DNA of 64,000 nucleotides, from NCBI GenBank assembly GCA_965246785.1, contig CBDFFM010000004.1, forward strand, positions 209,532-273,531. The letters are read 5' to 3'. The stretch's first letter is position 1. Every line of letters begins with the position of its first letter. This document shows positions 41,157-49,763 of the stretch, piece by piece. The DNA comes from UBA1952 sp965246785. Lineage in GTDB: Bacteria > Bacteroidota > Bacteroidia > Chitinophagales > Chitinophagaceae. Position numbers and translations under genes: made by a program. The notes under the pieces are model-generated. The model had not been told where the DNA came from. It did not search any database and saw nothing but the letters and a program-made list of their open reading frames with translations.

Positions 41157-43814
41157 TTAAGCTTCAGGAATTGGATTTATATCAATGATATGTGCCGCCT
41201 CATCGTCGTCCTCGCCTTGTACTTCCTGCTCTGCGATTCTTGCTATTGCCGCAATCTCGTCGCCTTCGTCGATGTTCATCAGCTTCACGCCTTGCGTAGC
41301 TCTGCCCGCTTCACGTATATTAGCTACCCGCATGCGAATGGTAATACCGCTCTTGCAGGTAATCATCAGGTCATCACTCTCAGAAACGGCCAGTAAGCCT
41401 ACAAGGGCGCCGGTTTTGGGCGTTATATTGATAGTTTTCACGCCTTTACCACCGCGGTTGGTTACGCGATAAGACAATTCGTATTTCTCCGCTAAGCCTT
41501 CTGAATTTGTAATGCTCACAATGTTTCCTGCTTCATCATCCTGGCAATCCGCCGGGCATTTTTCCAGGAAAGCCGTCCGCTTGCCAAGGCCCTTTTCAGA
41601 AACCACCAAAATCTGGTGCTTCGTATCCGTGCGCGGAATACATAACATACCGATTACCTCGTCGCCGGCACTCTCGTCCATGTCAATGCCATAGACGCCG
41701 ATGGCGCCGCGGCCCGTAGTGCGCACTCTGTCTTCAGGGAAGCAAATAGCGCGGCCGCTCTTCACCGCCATCATCACATAGCTGTCGCCGTCCGTAAGGG
41801 ATACGTCCAGGAGTTGGTCGCCTTCCTGAATGGTGATTGCGTTGATGCCGTTGGCACGCGGGCGGGAAAAATCTTCCAGCGACGTTTTCTTGATAATGCC
41901 CTGCTTGGTGCAAAGCACAACGCAGTGCTTCTCCAGGTATTCCTGGTCTTCCAGCGTCGGTACGTCTATAATCGTGCGGATTTTATCGTCTTGCGGAATC
42001 TGAATCAGGTTTTGAATAGCGCGTCCCTTCGTATTCTTATCGCCTTCCGGAATCTTATAAACCTTAAGCCAGAAGCAGCGGCCTTTCTCCGTGAAAAACA
42101 GCAAAGTATGGTGCGTGCTGGCCACGAATAAGTGCTCTATATAATCCTCCTCACGGGTTTTTCCACCAATGGCCCCGCGGCCGCCACGTCGTTGTGCGCG
42201 ATAGTCTGCATTAGAAGTGCGCTTGATATAGCCGAGGTGGGAAATGGTAATGACCACGTCCTCTTCCTTAATCATATCCAGCATGTCCACCTCGGAGTCG
42301 CTGTAGTCTATCTCAGAGCGGCGCTCATCGCCAAAACGGTCACGGATTTCGGTCAGCTCGTCCTTAATGATTTGATAGCGCGCGCCTTCATTATTCAGGA
42401 TTTCTTCTAAGCGTGCAATCAGCTTCATCAGCTCAGCATGCTCCTCACGAATCTTTTCGCGCTCCATGCCGGTAAGGCGCTGCAAGCGTAGCTCCAGTAC
42501 GGCCTTTGCCTGAATCTCGCTCATGCCGAAGTTGCCGATCAGGCCTTCCTTCGCAATGTCGGGATTAGCAGAACTGCGAATTAGGGCGATGACTTCGTCG
42601 AGATGGTCAAGGGCGATGAGATAACCTTCCAGTATATGCGCCCGCTTTCTTGCTTCACGAAGCTCATATTGCGTACGGCGTACAATCACCTCATGGCGGA
42701 AGGCGACGAACTCGGAAATCAAGTCCTTGATATTCAGTGTGCGCGGCCGGCCACCTACGAGGCAGACATTGTTGATGCCGTAGCTCGTCTGCAGTTCGCA
42801 AAATTTGTAGAGCTGGTTAATCACCACCTGCGCCACAGCGTCCCTGCGTAGCTCCACTACGATGCGCGTGCCTTCCTTGTTGGACTCATTGCCAACGTGC
42901 GTGATGCCTTCAATGACCTTACTGTTCACCAGTACGCCGATTTTATCGGCCAACGCATCGCGGCTTACCTGATAAGGCACGGAAGTGATGACAATCGTTT
43001 CCTTGCCACTTTTATTCGTCTCCACATTTACCTTGCCGCGCACCACTACCCTGCCCCGGCCGGTATGGTACGCCTGCTTAACACCTTCAATACCATAGAT
43101 AATGCCGCCGGTCGGGAAGTCGGGCGCCTTTATGAAGCGCATCAGCTCCTCGATTGTAATCTCGCGATTGTCAATATAAGCGATGCAGCCGTCCACCACT
43201 TCCGTGAGGTTGTGGGGCAGCATGTTAGTGGCCATGCCTACGGCAATGCCAGAGGAGCCGTTTACGAGGAGATTGGGAATGCGGGTAGGAAGAACGGTCG
43301 GCTCTTCCAGCGTATCGTCAAAGTTTAGGGAGAAATCAACCGTTTCTTTGTCAATATCAGCCAGCATAGCTTCCCCGAGGCGCTGAAGGCGCACTTCAGT
43401 ATAGCGCATCGCAGCCGGGTTATCGCCGTCCGGAGAACCAAAATTGCCCTGCCCGTCCACGAGTGTGTAGCGCATAGACCAGTCCTGCGCCATGCGCACC
43501 ATCGCGTCATATACAGATGTATCGCCATGCGGGTGATACTTACCAAGCACTTCACCTACAACACGGGCGCTTTTCTTATGTGCCTTATTGAAGGTAACAC
43601 CAAGCTCGTGCATCGCGTACAACACGCGGCGGTGAACTGGTTTAAAGCCATCGCGCACGTCCGGCAACGCGCGACCTACTATTACCGACATTGAATAGTC
43701 AATGTAGGCAGTCTTCATCTGCTCCTCAATATTGATGGGAACTATTCTTTGCTGCTCCGGGGGGACGGGAGCACCGTCATCCAAGCCCTTTGGAGCGTCG
43801 TCGTTTATATCCAT
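41157..43814 (-). CDS. gyrA: DNA gyrase subunit A
   Basis: 885 residues. ATP-dependent negative supercoiling with GyrB. Breakage-reunion domain with active-site Tyr138 (AAMRYTEVRL) and quinolone region HPHGDTSVYD. The position equivalent to E. coli Ser83 is Thr99 and the Asp87 equivalent is Asp103. The C-terminal pinwheel begins with the GyrA box QRRGGRG, which separates it from ParC, and an acidic tail (GEDDDEAAH) follows. Start at MDINDDAPKGLDD. Monocistronic. Confidence 0.97.
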   Translation of the reverse strand: MDINDDAPKGLDDGAPVPPEQQRIVPINIEEQMKTAYIDYSMSVIVGRALPDVRDGFKPVHRRVLYAMHELGVTFNKAHKKSARVVGEVLGKYHPHGDTSVYDAMVRMAQDWSMRYTLVDGQGNFGSPDGDNPAAMRYTEVRLQRLGEAMLADIDKETVDFSLNFDDTLEEPTVLPTRIPNLLVNGSSGIAVGMATNMLPHNLTEVVDGCIAYIDNREITIEELMRFIKAPDFPTGGIIYGIEGVKQAYHTGRGRVVVRGKVNVETNKSGKETIVITSVPYQVSRDALADKIGVLVNSKVIEGITHVGNESNKEGTRIVVELRRDAVAQVVINQLYKFCELQTSYGINNVCLVGGRPRTLNIKDLISEFVAFRHEVIVRRTQYELREARKRAHILEGYLIALDHLDEVIALIRSSANPDIAKEGLIGNFGMSEIQAKAVLELRLQRLTGMEREKIREEHAELMKLIARLEEILNNEGARYQIIKDELTEIRDRFGDERRSEIDYSDSEVDMLDMIKEEDVVITISHLGYIKRTSNADYRAQRRGGRGAIGGKTREEDYIEHLFVASTHHTLLFFTEKGRCFWLKVYKIPEGDKNTKGRAIQNLIQIPQDDKIRTIIDVPTLEDQEYLEKHCVVLCTKQGIIKKTSLEDFSRPRANGINAITIQEGDQLLDVSLTDGDSYVMMAVKSGRAICFPEDRVRTTGRGAIGVYGIDMDESAGDEVIGMLCIPRTDTKHQILVVSEKGLGKRTAFLEKCPADCQDDEAGNIVSITNSEGLAEKYELSYRVTNRGGKGVKTINITPKTGALVGLLAVSESDDLMITCKSGITIRMRVANIREAGRATQGVKLMNIDEGDEIAAIARIAEQEVQGEDDDEAAHIIDINPIPEA

Positions 43815-44077
43815 TAAATAGCGTGTGAATTATACGCGAATTTACGGTATTTGGGCGTAGAAAAGCGTATTATTAAGTGACGGGAAATGGCGCTGGTGGC
43901 GTTTTTCACGGGATATTCACAGGCGCAATTTCAGAGTTATGACTTGAATGGATAACCCGTATCCTGGCATAGCCTGCAGGTATTCAGGATTCCGAACCGG
44001 ACAGTACCGAGCCCATTGCATGCGACAGCTATCCGACCGTGCGTAGGAGTTTCTGCCGGAAGGCTATCTTCGTAGTT

Positions 44078-45040
44078 ATGGACACGCAGCAGCATACCGC
44101 CGTATTTATTGATTACGAAAATATTCATTATTATCTTAAGAATAATTTTAAAGAGCCGCCGGAGTTGGGGTCTTATACTTCCGAGATTGTCCGCAACCTC
44201 AGATTGAAATTAGAAGGGGAATTAGGACTTCAGGTAATTGTAATGAACGCCTATGCCGACTTTGAGCGCGTAGGCGGCGGCTCGCTCGGGCAGCTTTATC
44301 TGATGGGCATCATGAGCCAGAATGTACTGGGCACCGCGCACAAAAATGCGGCCGATATGCAGATGTGCATCGACCTGATGCAGGTTGTTTATACCCGCAG
44401 CGATATGAACACTTTCGTCCTCGTGGCCGGAGACCGTGATTATATTCCCGTGGTGCAGCACCTCAAGCGCTCAGGCCGCCGGGTGCTCGTTGCCGCCTTC
44501 CGCGATACTTTGAGCGGTGACCTGCTGGAGATAATCGGTGAGCAAAACTTTATGGATATCCAGCCGCTACTCAGCGAGGCGAACCGCAAAAAGCTGGACG
44601 ACCACAAAGCAAAAGAAGACGCCAAAAAGGTGGAGTTACCCAAAATTGTCGGCCCAAAGATTGTTGGCAGAATCTCACTGGAAGGCAAGGTAAAGGAGCG
44701 GCCTGCGTATCAGCGCACACAGCCAATGCCAGCACCAACAATAACCGTGGCCCAGCCGGCCCGCATCATCACACAACTTACAGACGGGGCAAGGGAGTGC
44801 CTTGCCTGCATTATGAACTTTATTGAAGAGCGCCGCATGCCGGAGCCAGGCATTACCCTGCTGCTGCGCTACCTGACCGATGAGATGCCGCTGCTGGCTA
44901 ACTGGGAGCGTAAGGAACTCTTGGAGCAGCTACAAATGGCCGGCGCCATGACTGTAGTGCAGAAGCCGGGCTATGACTATGCCTTCTCGGTGGCGGTGGT
45001 TAATTATGAGCATCCGGCCGTGCAGGAACTGATGCATTAA
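44078..45040 (+). CDS. NYN-domain (LabA-like) putative RNase
   Basis: 320 residues from the Met at 44078 (MDTQQHTAVFIDYENIHYYL). PIN-like NYN fold with acidic residues in FIDYEN, AADMQMCIDLM and VLVAGDRDYIPVVQHL, expected to bind metal and cleave RNA. The C-terminal 100 residues (about 225-320: LACIMNFIEERRMPEPGITL, YLTDEMPLLANW) look like a winged-helix or OST-HTH-type domain. Not in an operon. RNA target unknown. Confidence 0.8.
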   Translation: MDTQQHTAVFIDYENIHYYLKNNFKEPPELGSYTSEIVRNLRLKLEGELGLQVIVMNAYADFERVGGGSLGQLYLMGIMSQNVLGTAHKNAADMQMCIDLMQVVYTRSDMNTFVLVAGDRDYIPVVQHLKRSGRRVLVAAFRDTLSGDLLEIIGEQNFMDIQPLLSEANRKKLDDHKAKEDAKKVELPKIVGPKIVGRISLEGKVKERPAYQRTQPMPAPTITVAQPARIITQLTDGARECLACIMNFIEERRMPEPGITLLLRYLTDEMPLLANWERKELLEQLQMAGAMTVVQKPGYDYAFSVAVVNYEHPAVQELMH

Positions 45041-45139
45041 TTTGATGGCGACTCCAGCTTTGGGGGAAGGATAACAATTCAGTTAGAACCGGGAGTGTCA
45101 AGCCTGCGTTTATCACTACGAAAACGCACAAACACATTC

Positions 45140-45790
45140 ATGAACCTTTCCCGGACCGTACTCAGTCTTACCTTTGCAGCAACCCTCATCACCACTTCCT
45201 GCGGGGCTCAAGGTGTATATGCAGTCAATATGGCCCCGCCCCCCGGCAAGGCTGTAGCTGCCTTTGCAGAAGGCTGCTTCTGGCATGCACAAATTGTATT
45301 TGAAGCCGTAAAAGGTGTGGACAGCGCTGTAAGTGGGTATGCGGGCGGCCATAAGAAGAATCCATCTTACGACGACGTAACGAGCGAGACAAGCGGCCAT
45401 ACAGAAGCGGTGCTCGTCTATTACGACCCAAAGGTTATTTCCTACAATGAGCTGCTTAATGTCTTCTTCTCGTCCGTTGACCCTACAACTAAAGACCGTC
45501 AGGGCAATGATGTCGGCTCTTCTTACCGCAGCGCAATTTTTTACCATTCTGCGATTGAACAACAGGCGGCGAAAGGAATGATTGCTCAGTTAGATAAAAG
45601 CCGGCGCTGGAAGGCTCCAATTGTAACGGAAGTCTTGCCGCTTAATGTTTTTTACCGCGCGGAGCAGTACCATCAGGGATACGCCTTTCGCAATCCGGGT
45701 AATTCATACGTGAGCAATGTTTCGATTCCGGAGTACCAGCGCTTTTGCCGCAGCTATAAGGGAGCTTTGAAAGAGGCCAGAAGGAAATAA
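45140..45790 (+). CDS. msrA: Peptide-methionine (S)-S-oxide reductase MsrA, lipoprotein form
   Basis: 216 residues from the Met at 45140 (MNLSRTVLSLTFAATLITTS) with a lipobox-like TTSCG, so exported. Catalytic motif EGCFWHAQ, then GYAGGHKKNPSYDDVTSETS, GHTEAV and FHSAIEQQ-type features (YHSAIEQQAAK). Repairs oxidised methionine outside the cytoplasm. No MsrB domain is fused. Confidence 0.92.
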   Translation: MNLSRTVLSLTFAATLITTSCGAQGVYAVNMAPPPGKAVAAFAEGCFWHAQIVFEAVKGVDSAVSGYAGGHKKNPSYDDVTSETSGHTEAVLVYYDPKVISYNELLNVFFSSVDPTTKDRQGNDVGSSYRSAIFYHSAIEQQAAKGMIAQLDKSRRWKAPIVTEVLPLNVFYRAEQYHQGYAFRNPGNSYVSNVSIPEYQRFCRSYKGALKEARRK

Positions 45791-45814
45791 AGAAGGTGTG
45801 ATGGTGAATAAAGA

Positions 45815-45840
45815 AAGCGCAGACCGTAATGGCTGCGCTT
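45815..45840. terminator. Intrinsic terminator after msrA
   Basis: AAGCGCAG/CTGCGCTT stem with a 10-base loop, then CTCTTTTTT. It separates the convergent msrA and OmpA-like genes. Confidence 0.75.
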
Positions 45841-45867
45841 CTCTTTTTTACGTCCGTCTGCGAGTTG

Positions 45868-46461
45868 CTAAGGCTTCATTGCTACAACTTCTACGCGGCG
45901 GTTTTGCTCGCGTCCCCCGGCAGTTTCATTGGAAGCTACCGGATGACTTTCGCCTTGGGCATACATTGCGATACGGTCAGCGGCAATATTGCCATTGGCA
46001 GAAAGCCAGGTTTTCACAGTTTCAGCCCGCTGGCGGCTTAGCTCGGCGTTGGCATCTGCAGCGCCTTTGTCGTCAGTAAAGCCATACACCTTCACCTTGC
46101 CGCCGTCATAGTGCTGCTTGATGGACGCAGCAACCTGATTAAGGTTATCAGCTGCGTCTTTGCGGATGTCGGCCTTGCCGGTTTCAAAGAGCACATTTTC
46201 GCCCAGTCCATAGATACCGTATTGGTCATTGCCGCGCACGTTCACGTCTTTGCTTTTCACTTCATCGTACTTCAGGGCGGGGCTGTTCCAGTCCACGCGG
46301 TCCCAGGCGTTTTCCGCCTTTGGCGTGCCGGCGTTCTCGTTGTCGCTCTTCAGCACCATCGTGTCCTTGTCATTGGTCACATTGTCTTTCTTATTTGTAT
46401 CGGAGCAGGCGGCCATTGTAAGGGCCAGCGCTGCCACGAAACAAAGTTTGATGGTTTTCAT
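45868..46461 (-). CDS. OmpA-family lipoprotein
   Basis: 197 residues. Lipobox MAAC (Cys19). C-terminal OmpA domain (about 90-197): VLFETGKADIRKDAADNLNQ, VYGFTDDKGAADANAELSRQ, RAETVKTWL and NRRVEVV, with the peptidoglycan-binding Asp/Arg pattern. It tethers the outer membrane to the wall. Adjacent to a stress-type protein in the same direction. Confidence 0.88.
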   Translation of the reverse strand: MKTIKLCFVAALALTMAACSDTNKKDNVTNDKDTMVLKSDNENAGTPKAENAWDRVDWNSPALKYDEVKSKDVNVRGNDQYGIYGLGENVLFETGKADIRKDAADNLNQVAASIKQHYDGGKVKVYGFTDDKGAADANAELSRQRAETVKTWLSANGNIAADRIAMYAQGESHPVASNETAGGREQNRRVEVVAMKP

Positions 46462-46496
46462 AAGTTGTACTTTTGAAAGGATGATTGGGAATTGGC

Positions 46497-47078
46497 TTAG
46501 TAGTCCACAGACTCACCCTTAGCCGTATTGCGCCACTCATTCTGGAAATAAGTAGCATCCTCTTCGTTGCGCGGTCGTACGCCCATCACGATATTGCCAT
46601 TCTTGAGACCTTCCTCATAGCGCTTCGCGCGCTCTTCAGGAATGCCGTGACCAATCAGGCCACCGATAAGGCCACCGGTCAGGCCGCCTGCGCCCGCGCC
46701 GGCAAGCGCCGCTGCAATCGGGCCGGCTACTACAAGTCCGAGGCCAGGTATAAGCAGGTTGGTGCCGATAGCTGCTACTGCGCCTACGATGGCGCCAAGT
46801 GTACCACCGATGGCAGAACCTGTACCAGCGCCTTCCATTGCCTTATTGCCCAGCTCAGTGTCCGCTGTGTCTTCGCCGAAGTGGCGCTTGCGGGCTTCGT
46901 CGCTCATAACTACGTCCACATCGTCGTGGCTGTAGCCGCGGGTGCTTAGGGAGTTGTAGGCGCGCTCAGCAGAGTCGCGGTCGCGGAACATGCCAGTGAG
47001 CATGCGGCTTTCTGTAGAGGAGGAAGAAGATGCGCTGCTTCCCATTGACGAACTGCCAGTCTGATTTGTTTGATCCAT
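46497..47078 (-). CDS. General-stress-like protein with glycine zipper
   Basis: 193 residues from the Met at 47078 (MDQTNQTGSSSMGSS). N-terminal GSP17M-like motif (MLTGMFRDRDSAERAYNSLS, then GYSHDDVDVVMS), followed by a Gly-zipper membrane segment (about 85-140: AGAGAGGLTGGLIGGLIGHG) and a second short domain. Likely a membrane-associated stress protein. 35 bases upstream of the OmpA-like gene; probably one operon. Confidence 0.7.
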   Translation of the reverse strand: MDQTNQTGSSSMGSSASSSSSTESRMLTGMFRDRDSAERAYNSLSTRGYSHDDVDVVMSDEARKRHFGEDTADTELGNKAMEGAGTGSAIGGTLGAIVGAVAAIGTNLLIPGLGLVVAGPIAAALAGAGAGGLTGGLIGGLIGHGIPEERAKRYEEGLKNGNIVMGVRPRNEEDATYFQNEWRNTAKGESVDY

Positions 47079-47238
47079 GATGTAGATGGTATTTTTTTGG
47101 TGAACAAAAGTTGTCGGGCGCAATGTCTATAAACATCGTTCCCTACTGTGGCGTGCCGAAGGCAGACAAACAAACTTCCAAGAAGTGGGCATTGCAGGCA
47201 TTGTTCTTTTAGTGGCTGCGGGAATCCATCTCTGAATT

Positions 47239-47571
47239 ATGAAAAAGATATTCGCGCCTGCATTAGCCGTGCTGCTGCTCGCCTCAGGCTTATCTGCCTG
47301 CAGCGATACCACAGGCGGTAAGAGCACGCCAATTGAAGCAACCAAGGAAAACGGCGTAGCGCCTGTGCAGCAAACAGAAGGTGTACCCACTACTACCATT
47401 GACACAACCATGCAACGTCACACGGAGCAGATCAAAACCGGTCAGGCGCAGCAGCGCTTAGATACAAGCGTAATGCCGCCGCACGCCTCTGCCGGCAGCG
47501 GCACAAGCAATACCACAGACCGGCGAACAACATCTGGCTCTGCAAACAACGATAAGGCAGGTAAGAAATAA
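47239..47571 (+). CDS. Small Thr/Ser-rich lipoprotein
   Basis: 110 residues. Lipobox LSAC (Cys21) after MKKIFAPALAVLLLASG. The mature part is disordered-looking, rich in Thr, Gln and Ala. It lies 42 bases upstream of another low-complexity lipoprotein gene in the same direction. Function unknown. Confidence 0.6.
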   Translation: MKKIFAPALAVLLLASGLSACSDTTGGKSTPIEATKENGVAPVQQTEGVPTTTIDTTMQRHTEQIKTGQAQQRLDTSVMPPHASAGSGTSNTTDRRTTSGSANNDKAGKK

Positions 47572-47613
47572 GCTGGCACAGATGTTTTGACCACTCGGCT
47601 AAAACACATCATT

Positions 47614-48150
47614 ATGAAAAACTTCCTCAAGATAGTTCCGGCCCTCGCGCTGACGCTAAGCATTGCCGCCTGCGGCACTGACAATACCACAACGACAACC
47701 GCAACGGACTCAACTACCACGAACGGCTCGCCAATGGGTAATACCGCAACCGATAATACCGGCACCGGGATATCCGGCGGCGCAATGGCAGATACGACTG
47801 GCGTTATGAATGGTGGCAAGATGGGCAGCGGCACAAGCGGTACTGGTAGCTCGACAGGTGGTAATTCCAATAGCACTGGCACCGGTACCGGCAGTAACAT
47901 AAGTAATGGCGGTAGCAACAGTGGCACCGGCAACAGAAGTAATATGCGTGCCGGCAATAATGGCGGCGCTACGAACAACGGAGCCGGCACCGATATGGGC
48001 ACCGGCCCCCGAGGTGCTGGTGGCGTAAGCGGTACAACACATGAGCTGAGCGGTGAGCGCACCACGCAACGTCGCAAAGGCGGAGTAGGCAGCGAAAAGG
48101 CTACTAATGAGGATGTGAATAATCAGTCCGGTCTTGCGCCGAGCAAATAA
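47614..48150 (+). CDS. Gly/Thr/Ser/Asn-rich lipoprotein
   Basis: 178 residues from the Met at 47614 (MKNFLKIVPALALTLSIAAC). Lipobox IAAC. The mature region is repetitive (MGSGTSGTGSSTGGNSNSTG) and probably unstructured. Its tandem position with the preceding lipoprotein suggests duplication or shared envelope-stress expression. Function unknown. Confidence 0.6.
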   Translation: MKNFLKIVPALALTLSIAACGTDNTTTTTATDSTTTNGSPMGNTATDNTGTGISGGAMADTTGVMNGGKMGSGTSGTGSSTGGNSNSTGTGTGSNISNGGSNSGTGNRSNMRAGNNGGATNNGAGTDMGTGPRGAGGVSGTTHELSGERTTQRRKGGVGSEKATNEDVNNQSGLAPSK

Positions 48151-48173
48151 GCAGAATGTAATTTTTTTTATAA

Positions 48174-48199
48174 AAAGGCTGCCCCGTAAGGCAGCCTTT
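48174..48199. terminator. Bidirectional intrinsic terminator
   Basis: AAAGGCTGCC/GGCAGCCTTT stem with a 6-base loop. An A/T tract lies on the left (48162-48176) and CTTGTTT on the right. It lies between the convergent lipoprotein and EamA genes. Confidence 0.85.
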
Positions 48200-48211
48200 C
48201 TTGTTTAAAGC

Positions 48212-48625
48212 TTACAGCGCAATGATGAGACTGCCAATAATTACGAGCGCCGCCCCAATAATGACCTTAAGAGAAGGAATTTCGCCGAGAAAGACTGCTG
48301 CGAGCATGATGGCGATTGCTACACTCATTTTGTCAATCGGGGCTACCTGCGCTACCTTCCCCGCCTGCAAGGCACGGAAGTAGAAAATCCAGCTCAAACC
48401 AGTTGCGAGACCAGACAAACCAATGAACAGCCAGTTGCGACTGTTCAACTGTGAGACCTGCTCTTCCAACCCACGGCTGATGACGATACACCAGGCCACG
48501 ACAAGGATAACGACGGTGCGGATAGCCGTAGCGAGGTCGCTGTCAACACCCTTCATGCCTATTTTGGCAAGAATGGCTACAGCAGCGGCGAAGACTGCAG
48601 AAAGCAGTGCGTAGATAACCCACAT
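48212..48625 (-). CDS. EamA-domain membrane protein (half-size)
   Basis: 137 residues with five hydrophobic helices. WVIYALLSAVFAAAVAILAK at the start and FRALQAGKVAQVAPIDKMSV in the middle are typical of single-EamA (small drug/metabolite transporter) proteins, which work as dimers. Seven bases downstream of nth; likely co-transcribed. Substrate unknown. Confidence 0.8.
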   Translation of the reverse strand: MWVIYALLSAVFAAAVAILAKIGMKGVDSDLATAIRTVVILVVAWCIVISRGLEEQVSQLNSRNWLFIGLSGLATGLSWIFYFRALQAGKVAQVAPIDKMSVAIAIMLAAVFLGEIPSLKVIIGAALVIIGSLIIAL

Positions 48626-48631
48626 GAGCGC

Positions 48632-49288
48632 TTATTGACTTTTAGTAACGCCCACCCGGAGGCACCATTGTCGCACCGGGCAGGTGCTGCAGTGCGGCAG
48701 TCGCAGGATGCAAATGTGCTTGCCGAAAGGCATCAGCAGGCGGTTGATGTTTGTCCAGTGTTTTTCAGCGACGATGCGCTCCAATGCTTCTAAAGTATGC
48801 TCCGGGTTTTTCGTCTCCACTAGCCCCCAGCGATTAACAACCCGGTGCACGTGCACATCCACTGAGACGCGCTGCTGCCCGCCTGCTACACCCAGCGCAA
48901 GATTGGCGCATTTCGGGCCTATGCCTTTGATTGAAGTGAGCACGGCGAAATCCGGTGGCAGCGCGTCGTCCGGAAATTCCGCTGCCTTCTCAGCGATACG
49001 CAAAATAGTTTCGGCCTTTTGGCCGGGAAATGTTGCGCCATAGAGCAGGTCGGCAATCTCGCCCATGCTGAGCTTCAGCATCGCCTTTGGCGTACGCGCC
49101 GCCTCGAAGAGCTTTCGCGAAAGCGGAAACGTTGTCTCATCTAAGGTGCGAATGGAAATGATACAGGACACCAATTGCTCAAAAAGGCTGGTGTATCCTT
49201 CATCGGCCAGGCCAAACATGGCCGCCTTCGGGAAGGGTTTCACCGCCGCTTCAATGCGGTGCAGCATAGTGCCGATAGGATACTTCAC
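48632..49288 (-). CDS. nth: Endonuclease III-like DNA glycosylase
   Basis: 218 residues. Helix-hairpin-helix SIKGIGPKCANLALGVAG with catalytic Lys, followed by VSVDVHVHRVVNRWGL with catalytic Asp. C-terminal 4Fe-4S loop: CILRLPHCSTCPVRQWC (Cys-x6-Cys-x2-Cys-x5-Cys). Removes oxidised pyrimidines in base-excision repair. Normal length. Confidence 0.9.
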   Translation of the reverse strand: MKYPIGTMLHRIEAAVKPFPKAAMFGLADEGYTSLFEQLVSCIISIRTLDETTFPLSRKLFEAARTPKAMLKLSMGEIADLLYGATFPGQKAETILRIAEKAAEFPDDALPPDFAVLTSIKGIGPKCANLALGVAGGQQRVSVDVHVHRVVNRWGLVETKNPEHTLEALERIVAEKHWTNINRLLMPFGKHICILRLPHCSTCPVRQWCLRVGVTKSQ

Positions 49289-49377
49289 ACCCTTGCTGCG
49301 ATAACATTCATACCAAAGCCAAAACGGGTAAAGTCATTTTCCAAACAATTCCTACATTGCGTTTAAATCAAACACAC

Positions 49378-49650
49378 ATGAAAAAGCTATTCCTGCTCGC
49401 CGCTGCCCTCATTATGCTGGGCATTGCTCCTATCTACGCTCAAAATGCCGCGCCCGGCGCTACAAAAGTCCGTACTGCTCCCGTAAAGAAGGACGGTACA
49501 CCGGACATGCGCTATAAGGAAAATAAGGCGCAGCCTGCCGCTGCGGCCGCACCCGCTGGCCCGGCTAAGAAGAACGGTACTCCGGACATGCGCTACAAAG
49601 CAAATCGCGACGCTGCATCCCGTCCTACCAACGCAACCAAAGTGCGCTAA
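49378..49650 (+). CDS. Small secreted protein with duplicated GTPDMRYK motif
   Basis: 90 residues from the Met at 49378; signal peptide MKKLFLLAAALIMLGIAPIY. Two copies of KK(D/N)GTPDMRYKxN (about 41-54 and 69-82) separated by an Ala/Pro linker. The motif recurs in small Bacteroidota exported proteins (general recollection). Function unknown. Confidence 0.65.
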   Translation: MKKLFLLAAALIMLGIAPIYAQNAAPGATKVRTAPVKKDGTPDMRYKENKAQPAAAAAPAGPAKKNGTPDMRYKANRDAASRPTNATKVR

Positions 49651-49676
49651 GCTTCTACTACTATCATTTCCAAAAG

Positions 49677-49699
49677 AAGCCTTCCCTTGCGGAAGGCTT
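49677..49699 (+). terminator. Intrinsic terminator
   Basis: AAGCCTTCC/GGAAGGCTT stem with a 5-base loop, then TTTTG. Ends the small secreted-protein gene. Confidence 0.8.
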
Positions 49700-49763
49700 T
49701 TTGTATGCTGCAAACGCCGGCGAACACAATTCCTGCGCTGCGCGTTTTTTCTAAAGAAGCAAT

